Shown here: in pieces, positions 1-8,642 of the stretch | How positions within the stretch are numbered: position 1 is the first letter of the stretch | How the letters are laid out: every line of letters begins with the position of its first letter | NCBI GenBank assembly: GCA_900466945.1 | Contig: UBNV01000008.1 | Span: 1-64,000 of the forward strand | Length of the DNA stretch: 64,000 nucleotides | From: Hyphomicrobiales bacterium | Lineage (GTDB): Bacteria > Pseudomonadota > Alphaproteobacteria > Rhizobiales > Rhizobiaceae | Direction of reading: 5' to 3' | Position numbers and translations under genes: made by a program | The notes under the pieces: model-generated | What the model was told of the DNA's origin: nothing | The model's input: the letters and a program-made list of their open reading frames with translations, nothing else | Database searches by the model: none

Positions 1-33
1 AAAAAGGCCCCGGGGCCGAAGCCCCGAGGCCCA
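1..33 (-). terminator. Rho-independent terminator of the small secreted protein array
   Basis: Read on the minus strand, an 11-bp GC stem (one G-T wobble) with a TTCG tetraloop is followed by TTTTT. It lies 15 bases after the stop of the last minus-strand gene of the array, so it probably ends any transcript running through the array. Confidence 0.8.
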
Positions 34-48
34 CCACGCACCCTTGGA

Positions 49-297
49 TTAGGAGGCGTTGGAAACCGTGCGGTTGACGAGGGTCACCGACTTGTCGGCA
101 TTGACCTTGTAGACTTCGCGAACGTCGCGGCCGTCACCATTGGCAAACGTGTGGAAGAAGGTCGAACCGGCCGGTGCCTTTTCCAGCATGACGTTTGCGT
201 TGTCATAGGTGATCGAGCCCGGGATCGGCTGGACGGATGCGAAAGCGGCCGAGCCGGCTGCGAGCGAGATGAGGGCTGCGGAGATGATGGTCTTCAT
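49..297 (-). CDS. Small secreted protein, array copy 1
   Basis: 82-residue protein that I cannot assign to a named family. Residues 1 to about 20 form a signal peptide (MKT, a hydrophobic Ala/Leu-rich core, then SAAFA as the likely cleavage region). The mature part of about 62 residues begins with VQPIPGSITYD and continues with LEKAPAGSTFFHTF, DVREVYKVNADKSVTLVNR and a C-terminal SNAS. It has no Cys and no lipobox, so a soluble periplasmic or extracellular protein is likely. The start is fixed by AGGA eight bases upstream. It is the last copy of the array, directly before the terminator at 1-33. Function unknown. Confidence 0.85.
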   Translation of the reverse strand: MKTIISAALISLAAGSAAFASVQPIPGSITYDNANVMLEKAPAGSTFFHTFANGDGRDVREVYKVNADKSVTLVNRTVSNAS

Positions 298-332
298 GGT
301 GATATTCCTTGTGTAGCGGTTGGGTTGGCGGC

Positions 333-364
333 GGCTCGGTCTCAGAGGGGGGAGGGGCCGAGCC
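333..364 (-). other. Conserved spacer inverted repeat between array copies 1 and 2
   Basis: GGCTCGG at 333-339 pairs with CCGAGCC at 358-364 around an 18-base loop. The same arms recur at the equivalent place in the next two spacers. There is no T tract, so RNA processing or stabilisation is as likely as termination. Confidence 0.55.
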
Positions 365-404
365 AGCCGCCGGGGTCTGCTGTGCGTCTTGGGAGCCGCG
401 TTGA

Positions 405-653
405 TTAAGAAGCGTTCGAGACAGTGCGGTTGACGAGGGTCACCGACTTGTCGGCATTGACCTTGTAGACTTCGCGAACGTCACGGCCGTCACCGTTGGC
501 AAACGTGTGGAAGAAGGTCGAACCGGCCGGTGCCTTTTCCAGCATGACGTTTGCGTTGTCATAGGTGATCGAACCCGGGATCGGCTGGACGGATGCGAAA
601 GCGGCCGAGCCGGCTGCGAGGGTGATGAGGGCTGCAGAGATGATGGTCTTCAT
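405..653 (-). CDS. Small secreted protein, array copy 2
   Basis: 82 residues, differing from copy 1 by one residue (Thr for Ser in the signal peptide core, ALITLAA against ALISLAA). Same layout: signal peptide over residues 1 to about 20, then the conserved PIPGSITYD and VNADKSVTL segments. The upstream region matches that of copy 1 (AGGAATATCACC before ATG), so each copy seems to keep its own ribosome binding site and perhaps its own promoter. No known domain is visible. Function unknown. Confidence 0.85.
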   Translation of the reverse strand: MKTIISAALITLAAGSAAFASVQPIPGSITYDNANVMLEKAPAGSTFFHTFANGDGRDVREVYKVNADKSVTLVNRTVSNAS

Positions 654-688
654 GGTGATATTCCTTGTGTAGCGTTTGGGTTGGCGGC

Positions 689-719
689 GGCTCGGTTTCA
701 GAGGGGGGAGGGGCCGAGC
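689..719 (-). other. Conserved spacer inverted repeat between array copies 2 and 3
   Basis: GGCTCGG at 689-695 can pair with CCGAGC at 714-719, so six pairs form here instead of seven. It is the counterpart of the 333-364 element. Confidence 0.5.
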
Positions 720-773
720 AGCCGCCGGGGGTTTTTTGCGTCTTGGGAGGCGCGTTCGTTCAGGCGCTTCGGA

Positions 774-1022
774 TTAAGAAGCGTTCGAGACCGTGCGGTT
801 AACCAGGGTCACCGACTTGTCGGCATTGACCTTGTAGATCTCGCGAACGTCACGACCGTCACCGTTGGCAAATGTGTGGAAGAAGGTCGAACCGGCCGGA
901 GCCTTTTCCAACTGAACGTTTGCATTGTCATAGGTGATCGAACCCGGGATCGGCTGAACGGAGGCGAAAGCGGCCGAGCCAGCTGCGAGGGTGATCAGGG
1001 CTGCAGAGATGATGGTCTTCAT
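774..1022 (-). CDS. Small secreted protein, array copy 3
   Basis: 82 residues, the most changed of the four tandem copies: Gln replaces Met in NVQLEK and Ile replaces Val in REIYK, while the signal peptide and the PIPGSITYD core are kept. The frame is open 90 bases further upstream, but the ATG at 1022 is chosen because it gives the same signal peptide and length as the other copies. The bases just before it (AGGAACACGATC) differ from copies 1 and 2. Function unknown. Confidence 0.85.
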   Translation of the reverse strand: MKTIISAALITLAAGSAAFASVQPIPGSITYDNANVQLEKAPAGSTFFHTFANGDGRDVREIYKVNADKSVTLVNRTVSNAS

Positions 1023-1055
1023 GATCGTGTTCCTTTGTGCGTTGGGTGTGGCGGC

Positions 1056-1083
1056 GGCTCGGGGCGGTGGAGAGGGCCGAGCC
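1056..1083 (-). other. Conserved spacer inverted repeat between array copies 3 and 4
   Basis: GGCTCGG at 1056-1062 and CCGAGCC at 1077-1083, a perfect 7-bp pairing with a shorter 14-base loop. The loop sequence differs from the other spacers while the arms are kept, which supports selection on the pairing. Confidence 0.55.
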
Positions 1084-1139
1084 TGCCGCTGGAGGTCTTC
1101 TTGCGTCTTCAAGAGGCGCGTTGGTTGAGACGCTTCGGA

Positions 1140-1388
1140 TTAAGAAGCGTTGGAAACCGTGCGGTTGACGAGGGTCACCGACTTGTCGGCATTGACCTTG
1201 TAGACTTCGCGAACGTCGCGGCCGTCACCGTTGGAAAAGGTGTGGAAGAAGGTCGAACCGGCCGGTGCCTTTTCCAGCATGACGTTGGCATTGTCATAGG
1301 TGATCGAACCCGGGATCGGCTGGACGGAGGCGAAAGCGGCCGAGCCGGCTGCGAGGGAGATCAGGGCTGCGGAGATGATGGTCTTCAT
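1140..1388 (-). CDS. Small secreted protein, array copy 4
   Basis: 82 residues with Ser for Ala in HTFSNG, otherwise as copy 1. It is the promoter-proximal gene of the four if they are co-transcribed. Its upstream region (1389-1514) is A/T-richer and does not resemble the spacers between copies 1 to 4; it lacks the GGCTCGG inverted repeat. That region is the likeliest site of a main promoter for the array. Function unknown. Confidence 0.85.
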   Translation of the reverse strand: MKTIISAALISLAAGSAAFASVQPIPGSITYDNANVMLEKAPAGSTFFHTFSNGDGRDVREVYKVNADKSVTLVNRTVSNAS

Positions 1389-1514
1389 GGTCTTGTTTCC
1401 TTATCTAGAATTGAGAGACACGATTAGTGTTCAGCTCAGGATTGTGGTTGTGGGTATGATCAGTCTGTATTCTCGGTCGTCAGTCTTGGTGGTCAGTCCC
1501 GGTCGTCTGGGCGT

Positions 1515-1766
1515 TCAGTCGCTATTTGATACGGAACGCGAGACGAGGGAGACGGACCGGTCTGCATTCACCTCGTAGATCTCATGGACTTCAGAGCCGT
1601 TGAGATGGAAGGTGTGGAAGAAGTTCGAACCGGCCGGTGCCTGTTCGAGCCTTGGCTGCGCACCGCCATAGGTGATGGAGCCTGGGATGGGCTCTACCGC
1701 GAAAGCGGCGGATGTTCCGGCGATGTCGGCGAGGGTGGCGAGGAGTGCTGCTGCTAGGATCTTCAT
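1515..1766 (-). CDS. Divergent fifth member of the small secreted protein family
   Basis: 83 residues. The signal peptide is different (MKILAAALLATLADIAG, cleavage near SAAFA), but the mature part keeps PIPGSITY, LEQAPAGSNFFHTF, EIYEVNADRSVSLVSR and a C-terminal VSNSD. GDGRD of copies 1-4 is replaced by LNGSE. The start is the ATG at 1766 by analogy with the other copies; a longer open frame to 1910 exists but adds an unlikely N-terminus. It is probably an older paralog, and it shows which positions of the family are constrained. Confidence 0.75.
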   Translation of the reverse strand: MKILAAALLATLADIAGTSAAFAVEPIPGSITYGGAQPRLEQAPAGSNFFHTFHLNGSEVHEIYEVNADRSVSLVSRSVSNSD

Positions 1767-1794
1767 CGTCGTGTACCTTGGAACCTTGTTCGAT

Positions 1795-1810
1795 CGAACT
1801 GTGCGGTTCG
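1795..1810. promoter_or_regulatory. Inverted repeat upstream of the fifth secreted-protein gene
   Basis: CGAAC at 1795-1799 and GTTCG at 1806-1810 with a 6-base spacer, 29 bases before the start codon of the minus-strand gene. It is a possible operator; no regulator can be named from sequence. Confidence 0.3.
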
Positions 1811-1983
1811 ATGATGTGTATTTGGCGCATTTGGATTTTGAATTCAATACCCCATTGCGCACAATCGAACTGATTGGTTCGGTTGATGTACCCGGTATCA
1901 AGATTGGCACTTGAAATTTGGAGTGAGTGAAATCAATAGCTTAGGCTGTCTTTTTGCCGTCATTTAACTATGACATAGAACGA

Positions 1984-2160
1984 TTATTTTTTATTCTTTT
2001 CACCCTTTTGTGACGGCTGCTTGATGGTTTTCGGGGCGGGCGGAGGCTTTTCCCTCGTGCTCTGAAAGGTGCGGGCCTGCCCAAAAAGAAGACTCGCGAA
2101 GCGGGCAGCTGCCGCTATTTTCTTCAATTGCCTCTTGACCTCGATTGCGGTGCCGGACAT
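1984..2160 (-). CDS. Doubtful short Lys-rich ORF in the intergenic region 1767-2200
   Basis: An open frame of 58 residues starts at ATG 2160 and ends in a Lys/Pro-rich tail (KTIKQPSQKGEKNKK). There is no clear ribosome binding site and no recognised motif. It is listed because the gap 1767-2200 otherwise holds only an A/T-rich stretch (about 1900-2000) and the TetR operator. It may be chance. Confidence 0.2.
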   Translation of the reverse strand: MSGTAIEVKRQLKKIAAAARFASLLFGQARTFQSTREKPPPAPKTIKQPSQKGEKNKK

Positions 2161-2174
2161 AAGTGTGGCGAACC

Positions 2175-2188
2175 GTACCGTACGGTAC
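2175..2188. promoter_or_regulatory. Perfect 14-bp palindrome, likely TetR operator
   Basis: GTACCGTACGGTAC reads the same on both strands and ends 12 bases before the ATG of the TetR-family gene, just before its ribosome binding site. Position and symmetry fit autoregulation by the adjacent regulator. Confidence 0.6.
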
Positions 2189-2200
2189 CAGGAGTCGCCC

Positions 2201-2887
2201 ATGTCGATCGACCATCAGATCTCGGAGTTCACGCCACGCCAGAATGCCGTTCTGGCCGAGGCCCTGCGTCTGCTCGTTGAGGGCGGGGACAAGGCTGTCA
2301 CGACAGCCGGTCTGGCACGCGCTGCCAATTGCTCCAAGGAAAGCCTCTACAAGTGGTTCGGCGATCGCGATGGCCTGCTGTCAGCGATGATTTCCTATCA
2401 GGCAAGCAAGGTTCGCACCTTTGAACGGCCGGGCGAGCGCCTGACAGTTGCTACTCTCACCGAACATCTCGACGTTTTCGCACGCGACCTGCTCGAGGTT
2501 CTGGCCGGCGATGTGTCACTTGCTCTCAATCGCCTCGCCATCGGCCAGTCTAGCCGCGACGGCTCCAAGCTCGGGACACTGCTTCTCGAGCGTGGCCGAC
2601 GGCAGATCGATCGCCGGGCGCGGGCGCTGCTTGATGCCGGCCAGCGCGACGGTCTCTTGCGTTTCGGCGACGGCGAGGACGCCTATCGCACGCTTTACGG
2701 CCTCATCGTCAGCGACCTGCATGTGCGCATGCTGCTCGGCGAAGCGCCACAGACCCATAAATTCGGCGCCAGGGCGACAAAGGCAGTTTCCGCCTTCCTC
2801 GCCCTTTATGGCACAGACCGCGTATTGGCGGGCCTTGACGGGGCATCCCGTTCCGGCTCGCCGACGAACAACATCCACCACAACTGA
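2201..2887 (+). CDS. TetR/AcrR-family transcriptional regulator
   Basis: 228 residues, normal for the family. The N-terminal helix-turn-helix lies at about residues 28-62 (TTAGLARAANCSKESLYKWF), with the typical Tyr-Lys-Trp-Phe of the recognition helix, followed by an all-helical ligand-binding region. The start is the ATG after CAGGAG; an upstream in-frame start would run through the palindrome at 2175-2188 and is rejected. It lies 24 bases before ilvC on the same strand and may be co-transcribed with it, but whether it controls branched-chain amino acid synthesis is not shown by sequence. A perfect palindrome in its leader suggests autoregulation. Confidence 0.85.
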   Translation: MSIDHQISEFTPRQNAVLAEALRLLVEGGDKAVTTAGLARAANCSKESLYKWFGDRDGLLSAMISYQASKVRTFERPGERLTVATLTEHLDVFARDLLEVLAGDVSLALNRLAIGQSSRDGSKLGTLLLERGRRQIDRRARALLDAGQRDGLLRFGDGEDAYRTLYGLIVSDLHVRMLLGEAPQTHKFGARATKAVSAFLALYGTDRVLAGLDGASRSGSPTNNIHHN

Positions 2888-3931
<1,044 letters not shown>

Positions 3932-3953
3932 TCTGGGCCTCACCGAATGCAAG

Positions 3954-3993
3954 AAAGGCCGGGGAGGGAGACCTTCCCGGCCTTTTCCGTTTT
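3954..3993. terminator. Bidirectional terminator between ilvC and the GGDEF gene
   Basis: The stem AAAGGCCGGGGAGG / CCTTCCCGGCCTTTT with a short loop lies between convergent genes, with T runs on the plus side and a matching A run for the minus side. Confidence 0.8.
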
Positions 3994-4010
3994 GCAAGAT
4001 CGGCTTTCGT

Positions 4011-5204
4011 TCAGAGGGAGCCGAAGAGCGGTTCGGACCGGTCGGATGCGCAGACGCGGTCGCGGCCGGCGGCCTTGGCAGTGTAGAGGCGGCGGTCGGC
4101 CCGCGAAATCAGGGCGCGCTCGTCATCGGCCGGCTCTGCATTTGCCACGCCAATGCTCACTGTCATTGTGCCGGCACTCCCATCACGCGCCGGGAGCGGT
4201 AGGCTTGCGACGCAGGCACGCAGTTCTTCGGCGAATGCCTCTGCGCGCACAGCCTCTCCATCGTGCAGAATGATCGCGAACTCTTCGCCGCCATAACGTG
4301 CGGCAATGCCCTTTGACGGGACAACGAGGCCTGCCAGAAGCTCCGCGACTATCCGCAGACACGCATCGCCTGTCTGATGGCCATAGGTGTCGTTGAAGCG
4401 CTTGAAATGATCGACGTCGATCAACAGCAATGCCAGCGGTCGGCCGAATTCGCGCGCTCGTTCGAGATGGCGATGCAATTCATCATCGAAGCCGCGTCGG
4501 TTCTCCAAACCCGTCAGGGCATCAGTGCGGGCATGGCGGTGCAATTGCTCATTTGCCTGGACCAGCATCGCATTGCTTTCGGCCAATGCCTTGACCAGCA
4601 CCCGCGTTTTCCTCTCGGCGTCGATCCGTTTCTCGTCCATGGCAATCAGCCGGACCATGTAGCTCGCCAGGAAGCCGACATAGGCGGCGCAGATCGGAAC
4701 CATGATCCAGTTGCCTTCGCTGATGGCGGCGGCATTGACGATGGCCGTCACGATCACGATGACCATCAGTGTCGATCGGGGTGCGAGATAGGCGCGAGCC
4801 GCACACGACTGGACGATGCCACAGCCGACGGCGAGGACGACGACCTGCGTATCTGGACTGCCGCCTGTGTAGAGGATCGCAAGTGCGCTGCCCCAGGCCA
4901 GGCCGGAGACGAGGGACAGTGGGACGAAACGGGAGAGCCACAGCTTCAGCGGTTCGTCGTCTGAGCGTCGGCGATAGGCATAATCGCCCCAGGCTCTGAG
5001 ACCGACCTGCATGGTGACAACAAGGGCGACAAACGCAACCTTTGCCGTTTGACCTTCGAGATAGGGCAGGACCGAAGCAGACAGGATCGCGATAGCGGCG
5101 ATCAGATGGGGGACGATGCTGTATAGGGTCGCCAGATAGCCCCAGGGGGGATCAGTCTCGTCGTCGGCGCCAAGAATTGGCAGGGTAAGCTTTTCCAGCA
5201 GCAA
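4011..5204 (-). CDS. Membrane-bound diguanylate cyclase (GGDEF domain)
   Basis: 397 residues. The first about 195 residues hold several hydrophobic helices (starting near SIVPHLIAAIAILSASVLPY and including VIVIVTAIVNAAAI), then a short coiled linker, then a GGDEF domain. The active-site motif is GGEEF at residues 305-309, with LLIDVDHFKRFNDTYGH upstream carrying the metal-binding Asp. It is predicted to make c-di-GMP from two GTP. No RxxD product-inhibition site is present in the usual place before GGEEF. The N-terminal helices do not match a sensor family I can name. It converges on ilvC. Confidence 0.9.
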   Translation of the reverse strand: MLLEKLTLPILGADDETDPPWGYLATLYSIVPHLIAAIAILSASVLPYLEGQTAKVAFVALVVTMQVGLRAWGDYAYRRRSDDEPLKLWLSRFVPLSLVSGLAWGSALAILYTGGSPDTQVVVLAVGCGIVQSCAARAYLAPRSTLMVIVIVTAIVNAAAISEGNWIMVPICAAYVGFLASYMVRLIAMDEKRIDAERKTRVLVKALAESNAMLVQANEQLHRHARTDALTGLENRRGFDDELHRHLERAREFGRPLALLLIDVDHFKRFNDTYGHQTGDACLRIVAELLAGLVVPSKGIAARYGGEEFAIILHDGEAVRAEAFAEELRACVASLPLPARDGSAGTMTVSIGVANAEPADDERALISRADRRLYTAKAAGRDRVCASDRSEPLFGSL

Positions 5205-5403
5205 GTCTTCAGTCCTTCAGATTCCCATAGAAGTATAGGGGAGCCGTCGGTTGGTTGCAGAGCGAACTCTCGAACAAATCCAACATGGTTGGCAAACGGT
5301 AAATTTCCGAGACCAAGAAAAACCGCGATAGGTCAGCATTATTGACCTATCTCAGTTTTCGTGATCTCCTCCCGTCATAACGACAGGTTTTGAGGAAACA
5401 CCG

Positions 5404-6627
5404 ATGCTGAACTGGGACCACGTCTTTGCCACGCGTTCGTCACGCATGCGCGCCTCCGAAATCCGCGAACTGCTGAAACTGCTCGACAAGCCCGAAATCA
5501 TCTCGTTCGCCGGTGGCATTCCCGATCCGGCGCTCTTTCCGCAAGCAGAGTTCGCGGAGGCTTATGCCGCTCTCTTTTCGGATGGCCGTGCGAGCGCAGG
5601 GCTGCAATATTCTGTCTCGGAAGGCTATCTGCCGCTTCGCGCATGGCTGAGGCAAGAGATCGGCCGGCTGGGTGTCGACTGTGACGTCGACAACATCTTT
5701 ATCACATCGGGATCGCAGCAGGCGCTCGACTATCTCGGCAAGCTGTTCATCTCACCTGGCGATACCGCGCTCGTGACTTGGCCGACCTATCTCGGCGCGC
5801 TGCAGGCCTTCAATGCCTATGAGCCACAATATGATCAGCTCGGTCTCGGAAATCGGACGCCCGCGAGTTACCGCGCGGCGGCCGAGCAGCAGGGAAGCGC
5901 GGTCAAGTTCGCCTATCTCTCCACCGATTTTGCCAATCCGACCGGCCAGACTGTAAGCCTCGATGAACGGAAGCAGATACTCGCGCTTGCCGATGAACTC
6001 GACATCCCTGTCATCGAGGACGCCGCCTATCAGCACCTGCGTTATGACGGGGCGCCGATCCCACCGATCCTTTCGCTCGACATTGCCCGTAGCGGCGGCA
6101 TCGACGCCACCAGAACGATCTATTGCGGCAGTTTTTCCAAGACGCTGGCCCCTGGCCTGCGCGTCGGTTACGTGGTCGCGGCGAAGCCCGTGATTCGGAA
6201 GCTGGTCTTGATGAAACAGGCGGCTGATCTTCATTCCTCAACGATCAACCAGATGGTCGTGGCCGAGGTCGCACGGAAACACTTCCCCGCGCAGATCGCA
6301 AAAATCAGGGCAACCTATGTCGCGCGTCGAGATGCCATGCTGTCAGCCATCGAGCGGCACATGCCTAACGGTACGCTGTGGACCCGGCCTGAAGGCGGCA
6401 TGTTCGTCTGGGTCACCCTGCCGGAGGGGATGGACGGTGCCGAACTCCTGGCGCGTTCGGTCGAAACGGAAAAGGTTGCCTTCGTGCCCGGGCAGGCCTT
6501 CTTTGCTGACCGGTCGGGCACGAACACGATCCGGCTCTCCTTCTCCTGCGCCAACGAGGCGATGATCGAGGAGGGGATCAAGCGCCTGGGACGGCTCGTC
6601 GGGAGCGCGCTCGACCGGGCGGCCTGA
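5404..6627 (+). CDS. PLP-dependent aminotransferase, class I/II fold (2-aminoadipate aminotransferase-like)
   Basis: 407 residues. Fold-type I aminotransferase: the PLP Schiff-base Lys is K246 in CGSFSKTLAPGLRVGY, the Asn is in the FANPTGQT segment and the Asp in IPVIEDAAYQ. The N-terminal IISFAGGIPDPALFP is typical of the MocR/LysN/aminoadipate aminotransferase subgroup, but no DNA-binding domain is fused. Substrate is not shown by sequence; alpha-aminoadipate, aromatic or branched amino acids are possible. It is preceded by a 199-base gap containing its promoter, and GAGGAAACACCG precedes the ATG. Confidence 0.88.
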   Translation: MLNWDHVFATRSSRMRASEIRELLKLLDKPEIISFAGGIPDPALFPQAEFAEAYAALFSDGRASAGLQYSVSEGYLPLRAWLRQEIGRLGVDCDVDNIFITSGSQQALDYLGKLFISPGDTALVTWPTYLGALQAFNAYEPQYDQLGLGNRTPASYRAAAEQQGSAVKFAYLSTDFANPTGQTVSLDERKQILALADELDIPVIEDAAYQHLRYDGAPIPPILSLDIARSGGIDATRTIYCGSFSKTLAPGLRVGYVVAAKPVIRKLVLMKQAADLHSSTINQMVVAEVARKHFPAQIAKIRATYVARRDAMLSAIERHMPNGTLWTRPEGGMFVWVTLPEGMDGAELLARSVETEKVAFVPGQAFFADRSGTNTIRLSFSCANEAMIEEGIKRLGRLVGSALDRAA

Positions 6628-6722
6628 CGAAACGGGGGCATGCCCGGAGGTTGCGGAGGCGGAGAGGGCGTGGTTCAGTGCGCCCGATCCATATGCCTCC
6701 AAGCACAATGTCATGGGTGTTC

Positions 6723-7832
6723 ATGTCCATTCGCATCGCGACCTTCAACATCGAAAATCTGATCGCCAGGTTTGATTTCACCGGTTTCCGCAACCAGCTC
6801 AGGTCGGACCGGGTGATGAAGCTGTTCGAGATTAAGTCGGAAGCCGACTATCAGCGGCTGGAGGCGGCGAGGGTCATTTCGTCCGCCGATGACACACGCC
6901 AGCTGTCGGCACTCGCGATCGCGGACACCGATGCCGATATCCTCTGCCTGCAGGAAGTCGACAATATGGAGGCCCTCAAGGCTTTCGAATATGGCTATCT
7001 GTTCCGTATGATAGGATCGGGCTACCGGCAGAAATATCTCGTCGAGGGCAATGACAGCCGCGGGATCGATGTCGCGGTCCTGATGCGGGAGCAGACCCGG
7101 GACGGGCAGCCGATCGAGTTGCGTGACGTGAAAAGCCATGCAGCGCTGACTTATCACGATCTCGGCCTCTATCATGCAGGGCTCGGGCCCAACATTCAGC
7201 CGGAGGATCGGATCTTCAAGCGCGACTGTCTGGAACTGGACCTTCGTATCGGCGGACGCCCCCTGACTGTTTATGTCGTGCATTTCAAGTCGATGACCAA
7301 TGGTCGTGACGGCGTGGACGGGCGGACCGCGACCATGCCGATCCGAGAAGCCGAGGCCAAGGCCGTGCGCCACATTATCGAGAACCGCTTCGGTGCCGAC
7401 CATGCCAGACAGCGCAACTTCGTCATTTGCGGGGATATGAACGATTATCAGGAAAAGGTCGATGTCGTCGGTGATCGCCGCCATGGTTATGACTATGCCG
7501 TGCAGTCGGATCTGCCGAGCGCGCTCGATGTCTTTTCGCATGACGGGTTTGCGGAGAATGCCATGCGGCGACGGAATCCGCTCGACCGCTGGACGCTCTA
7601 TCATGCGCGGGGGCCGGAAGAGCAGCATCTTTGCCAGCTCGACTATATCTGGCTCTCCAGCGGTCTTGCTGCGGCCAATCCGACGGCCATGCCCGAGATC
7701 ATCCGCAACGGTCAGCCCTTCCGCACGCCCTTTCCACCGGGGCAGCAGGTCGAACGCTATCCACGGATCGGCTGGGACCGACCAAAGGCGTCGGATCATT
7801 GCCCCGTCGCCATCACGCTGCACCTGCCATGA
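6723..7832 (+). CDS. Endonuclease/exonuclease/phosphatase family protein
   Basis: 369 residues from MSIRIATFNIENL. The fold motifs are in order: N in ATFNIEN near residue 9, E in LCLQEVDNM, D and N in ICGDMNDYQ, and the C-terminal DHCPVAITL with the catalytic His. These phosphodiester or phosphomonoester hydrolases use Mg2+; the substrate (DNA, nucleotide or phospholipid) cannot be told. Other starts at 6651 and 6708 are possible. The stop overlaps the next gene's ATG (ATGA), so it is translationally coupled to the Nudix protein. Confidence 0.85.
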   Translation: MSIRIATFNIENLIARFDFTGFRNQLRSDRVMKLFEIKSEADYQRLEAARVISSADDTRQLSALAIADTDADILCLQEVDNMEALKAFEYGYLFRMIGSGYRQKYLVEGNDSRGIDVAVLMREQTRDGQPIELRDVKSHAALTYHDLGLYHAGLGPNIQPEDRIFKRDCLELDLRIGGRPLTVYVVHFKSMTNGRDGVDGRTATMPIREAEAKAVRHIIENRFGADHARQRNFVICGDMNDYQEKVDVVGDRRHGYDYAVQSDLPSALDVFSHDGFAENAMRRRNPLDRWTLYHARGPEEQHLCQLDYIWLSSGLAAANPTAMPEIIRNGQPFRTPFPPGQQVERYPRIGWDRPKASDHCPVAITLHLP

Positions 7833-8566
7833 GCGAGGACTTGATCGATGACGTCGGTCTGCCGACCGATGGCAGTCTGCATGTTGTGCATTCGCTCGAT
7901 TTGCTCGTCTCTTCAGATCCGCATCCGCTTGACCTTGAGGCGGCCGAGGCCGTGGCGGAAAACTGGGAGCGGGAGGTTGCTGCCAATCCCGCTCTCTTCA
8001 ATGGCCGGACCATCCTGCAGAGAAAAATCCGCTATTCTGACGGGCATTTGACGGCCGAGGGCCATGTATCGAGTTTCGCCACCTTTCTCTGGTGGCGGAG
8101 GCAGTCTGGTCTCGCCGGGGCCTGCCACCTGTTCGGCTATCCTGTGATCGTATCCGCCGACGGCGCCCTGGTCGCGGTTGAGATGGCGCCCCATACCGCC
8201 AATCCGGGCCAGGTCTATTTCGCGGCCGGTTCGCTTGATCTCTCCGATGTCGTCGACGGTCGCTGCGACATCGAGGGCAATATGCGGCGCGAGGTTATGG
8301 AAGAGACTGGGCTCGACCTCGAAGCGGCAAGGGCAGATCCGGTTCTTTATGCCAGCTATCGTTCGAGGCGGCTGACCCTTCTGAGGATTTTCCGATTTTC
8401 CGAGAGTGCCGACGAGCTCGCCGAGATGATCGACACTTTTGCGCGCGATTGCGCCGAGCCGGAGATATCCCGGGCGGTCGTGATCCGGAGCGGTGATCCT
8501 GGGGCGCATGGATACGGGCTGGCCATGCTGCCGATTCTCGCCTGGTATTTCCGCGACAGGGGCTGA
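7829..8566 (+). CDS. Nudix-type hydrolase with a partial Nudix box
   Basis: 245 residues. The core REVMEETGL (about residues 155-163) matches the REUxEExGU part of the Nudix box, but the upstream Gly and Glu are not in the usual register, so the box is incomplete. The segments before it (FGYPVIVSADGALVAVEMA, VYFAAGSLD) fit a Nudix fold. It overlaps the preceding nuclease-like gene by four bases and is followed after 76 bases by a PhzF-family gene. The substrate is unknown; nucleotide-sugar or dinucleotide pyrophosphate hydrolysis would be usual for the fold. Confidence 0.75.
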   Translation: MSEDLIDDVGLPTDGSLHVVHSLDLLVSSDPHPLDLEAAEAVAENWEREVAANPALFNGRTILQRKIRYSDGHLTAEGHVSSFATFLWWRRQSGLAGACHLFGYPVIVSADGALVAVEMAPHTANPGQVYFAAGSLDLSDVVDGRCDIEGNMRREVMEETGLDLEAARADPVLYASYRSRRLTLLRIFRFSESADELAEMIDTFARDCAEPEISRAVVIRSGDPGAHGYGLAMLPILAWYFRDRG

Positions 8567-8642
8567 TCCCTCCTCGACTTGCCTTGCCGTGCCGCCTCGG
8601 GCAGTGTGTGCCGCGAGCGTGACCTTCAACGGAGAACGGCCC

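Larger units (their letters stand above)
49..1388 (-). repeat. Tandem array of four near-identical small secreted protein genes
   Basis: Four complete copies of an 82-residue gene lie head to tail with start-to-start offsets of 356, 369 and 366 bases. Both the coding regions and the spacers are similar: each spacer carries an AGGA-type ribosome binding site and, in three spacers, an inverted repeat. The proteins differ at only a few positions (for example Ser or Thr in the signal peptide, Met or Gln in NV(M/Q)LEK, Ala or Ser in TF(A/S)NG). This pattern fits recent unequal-crossover duplication with all copies still open, which suggests they are used. Confidence 0.9.

Noticed and set aside
507..1427. 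306-codon plus-strand frame antisense to the secreted-protein array
   Set aside because: It only mirrors the repeated minus-strand genes, has internal repeats matching the copies, no signal peptide or known motif, and arises from codon bias.
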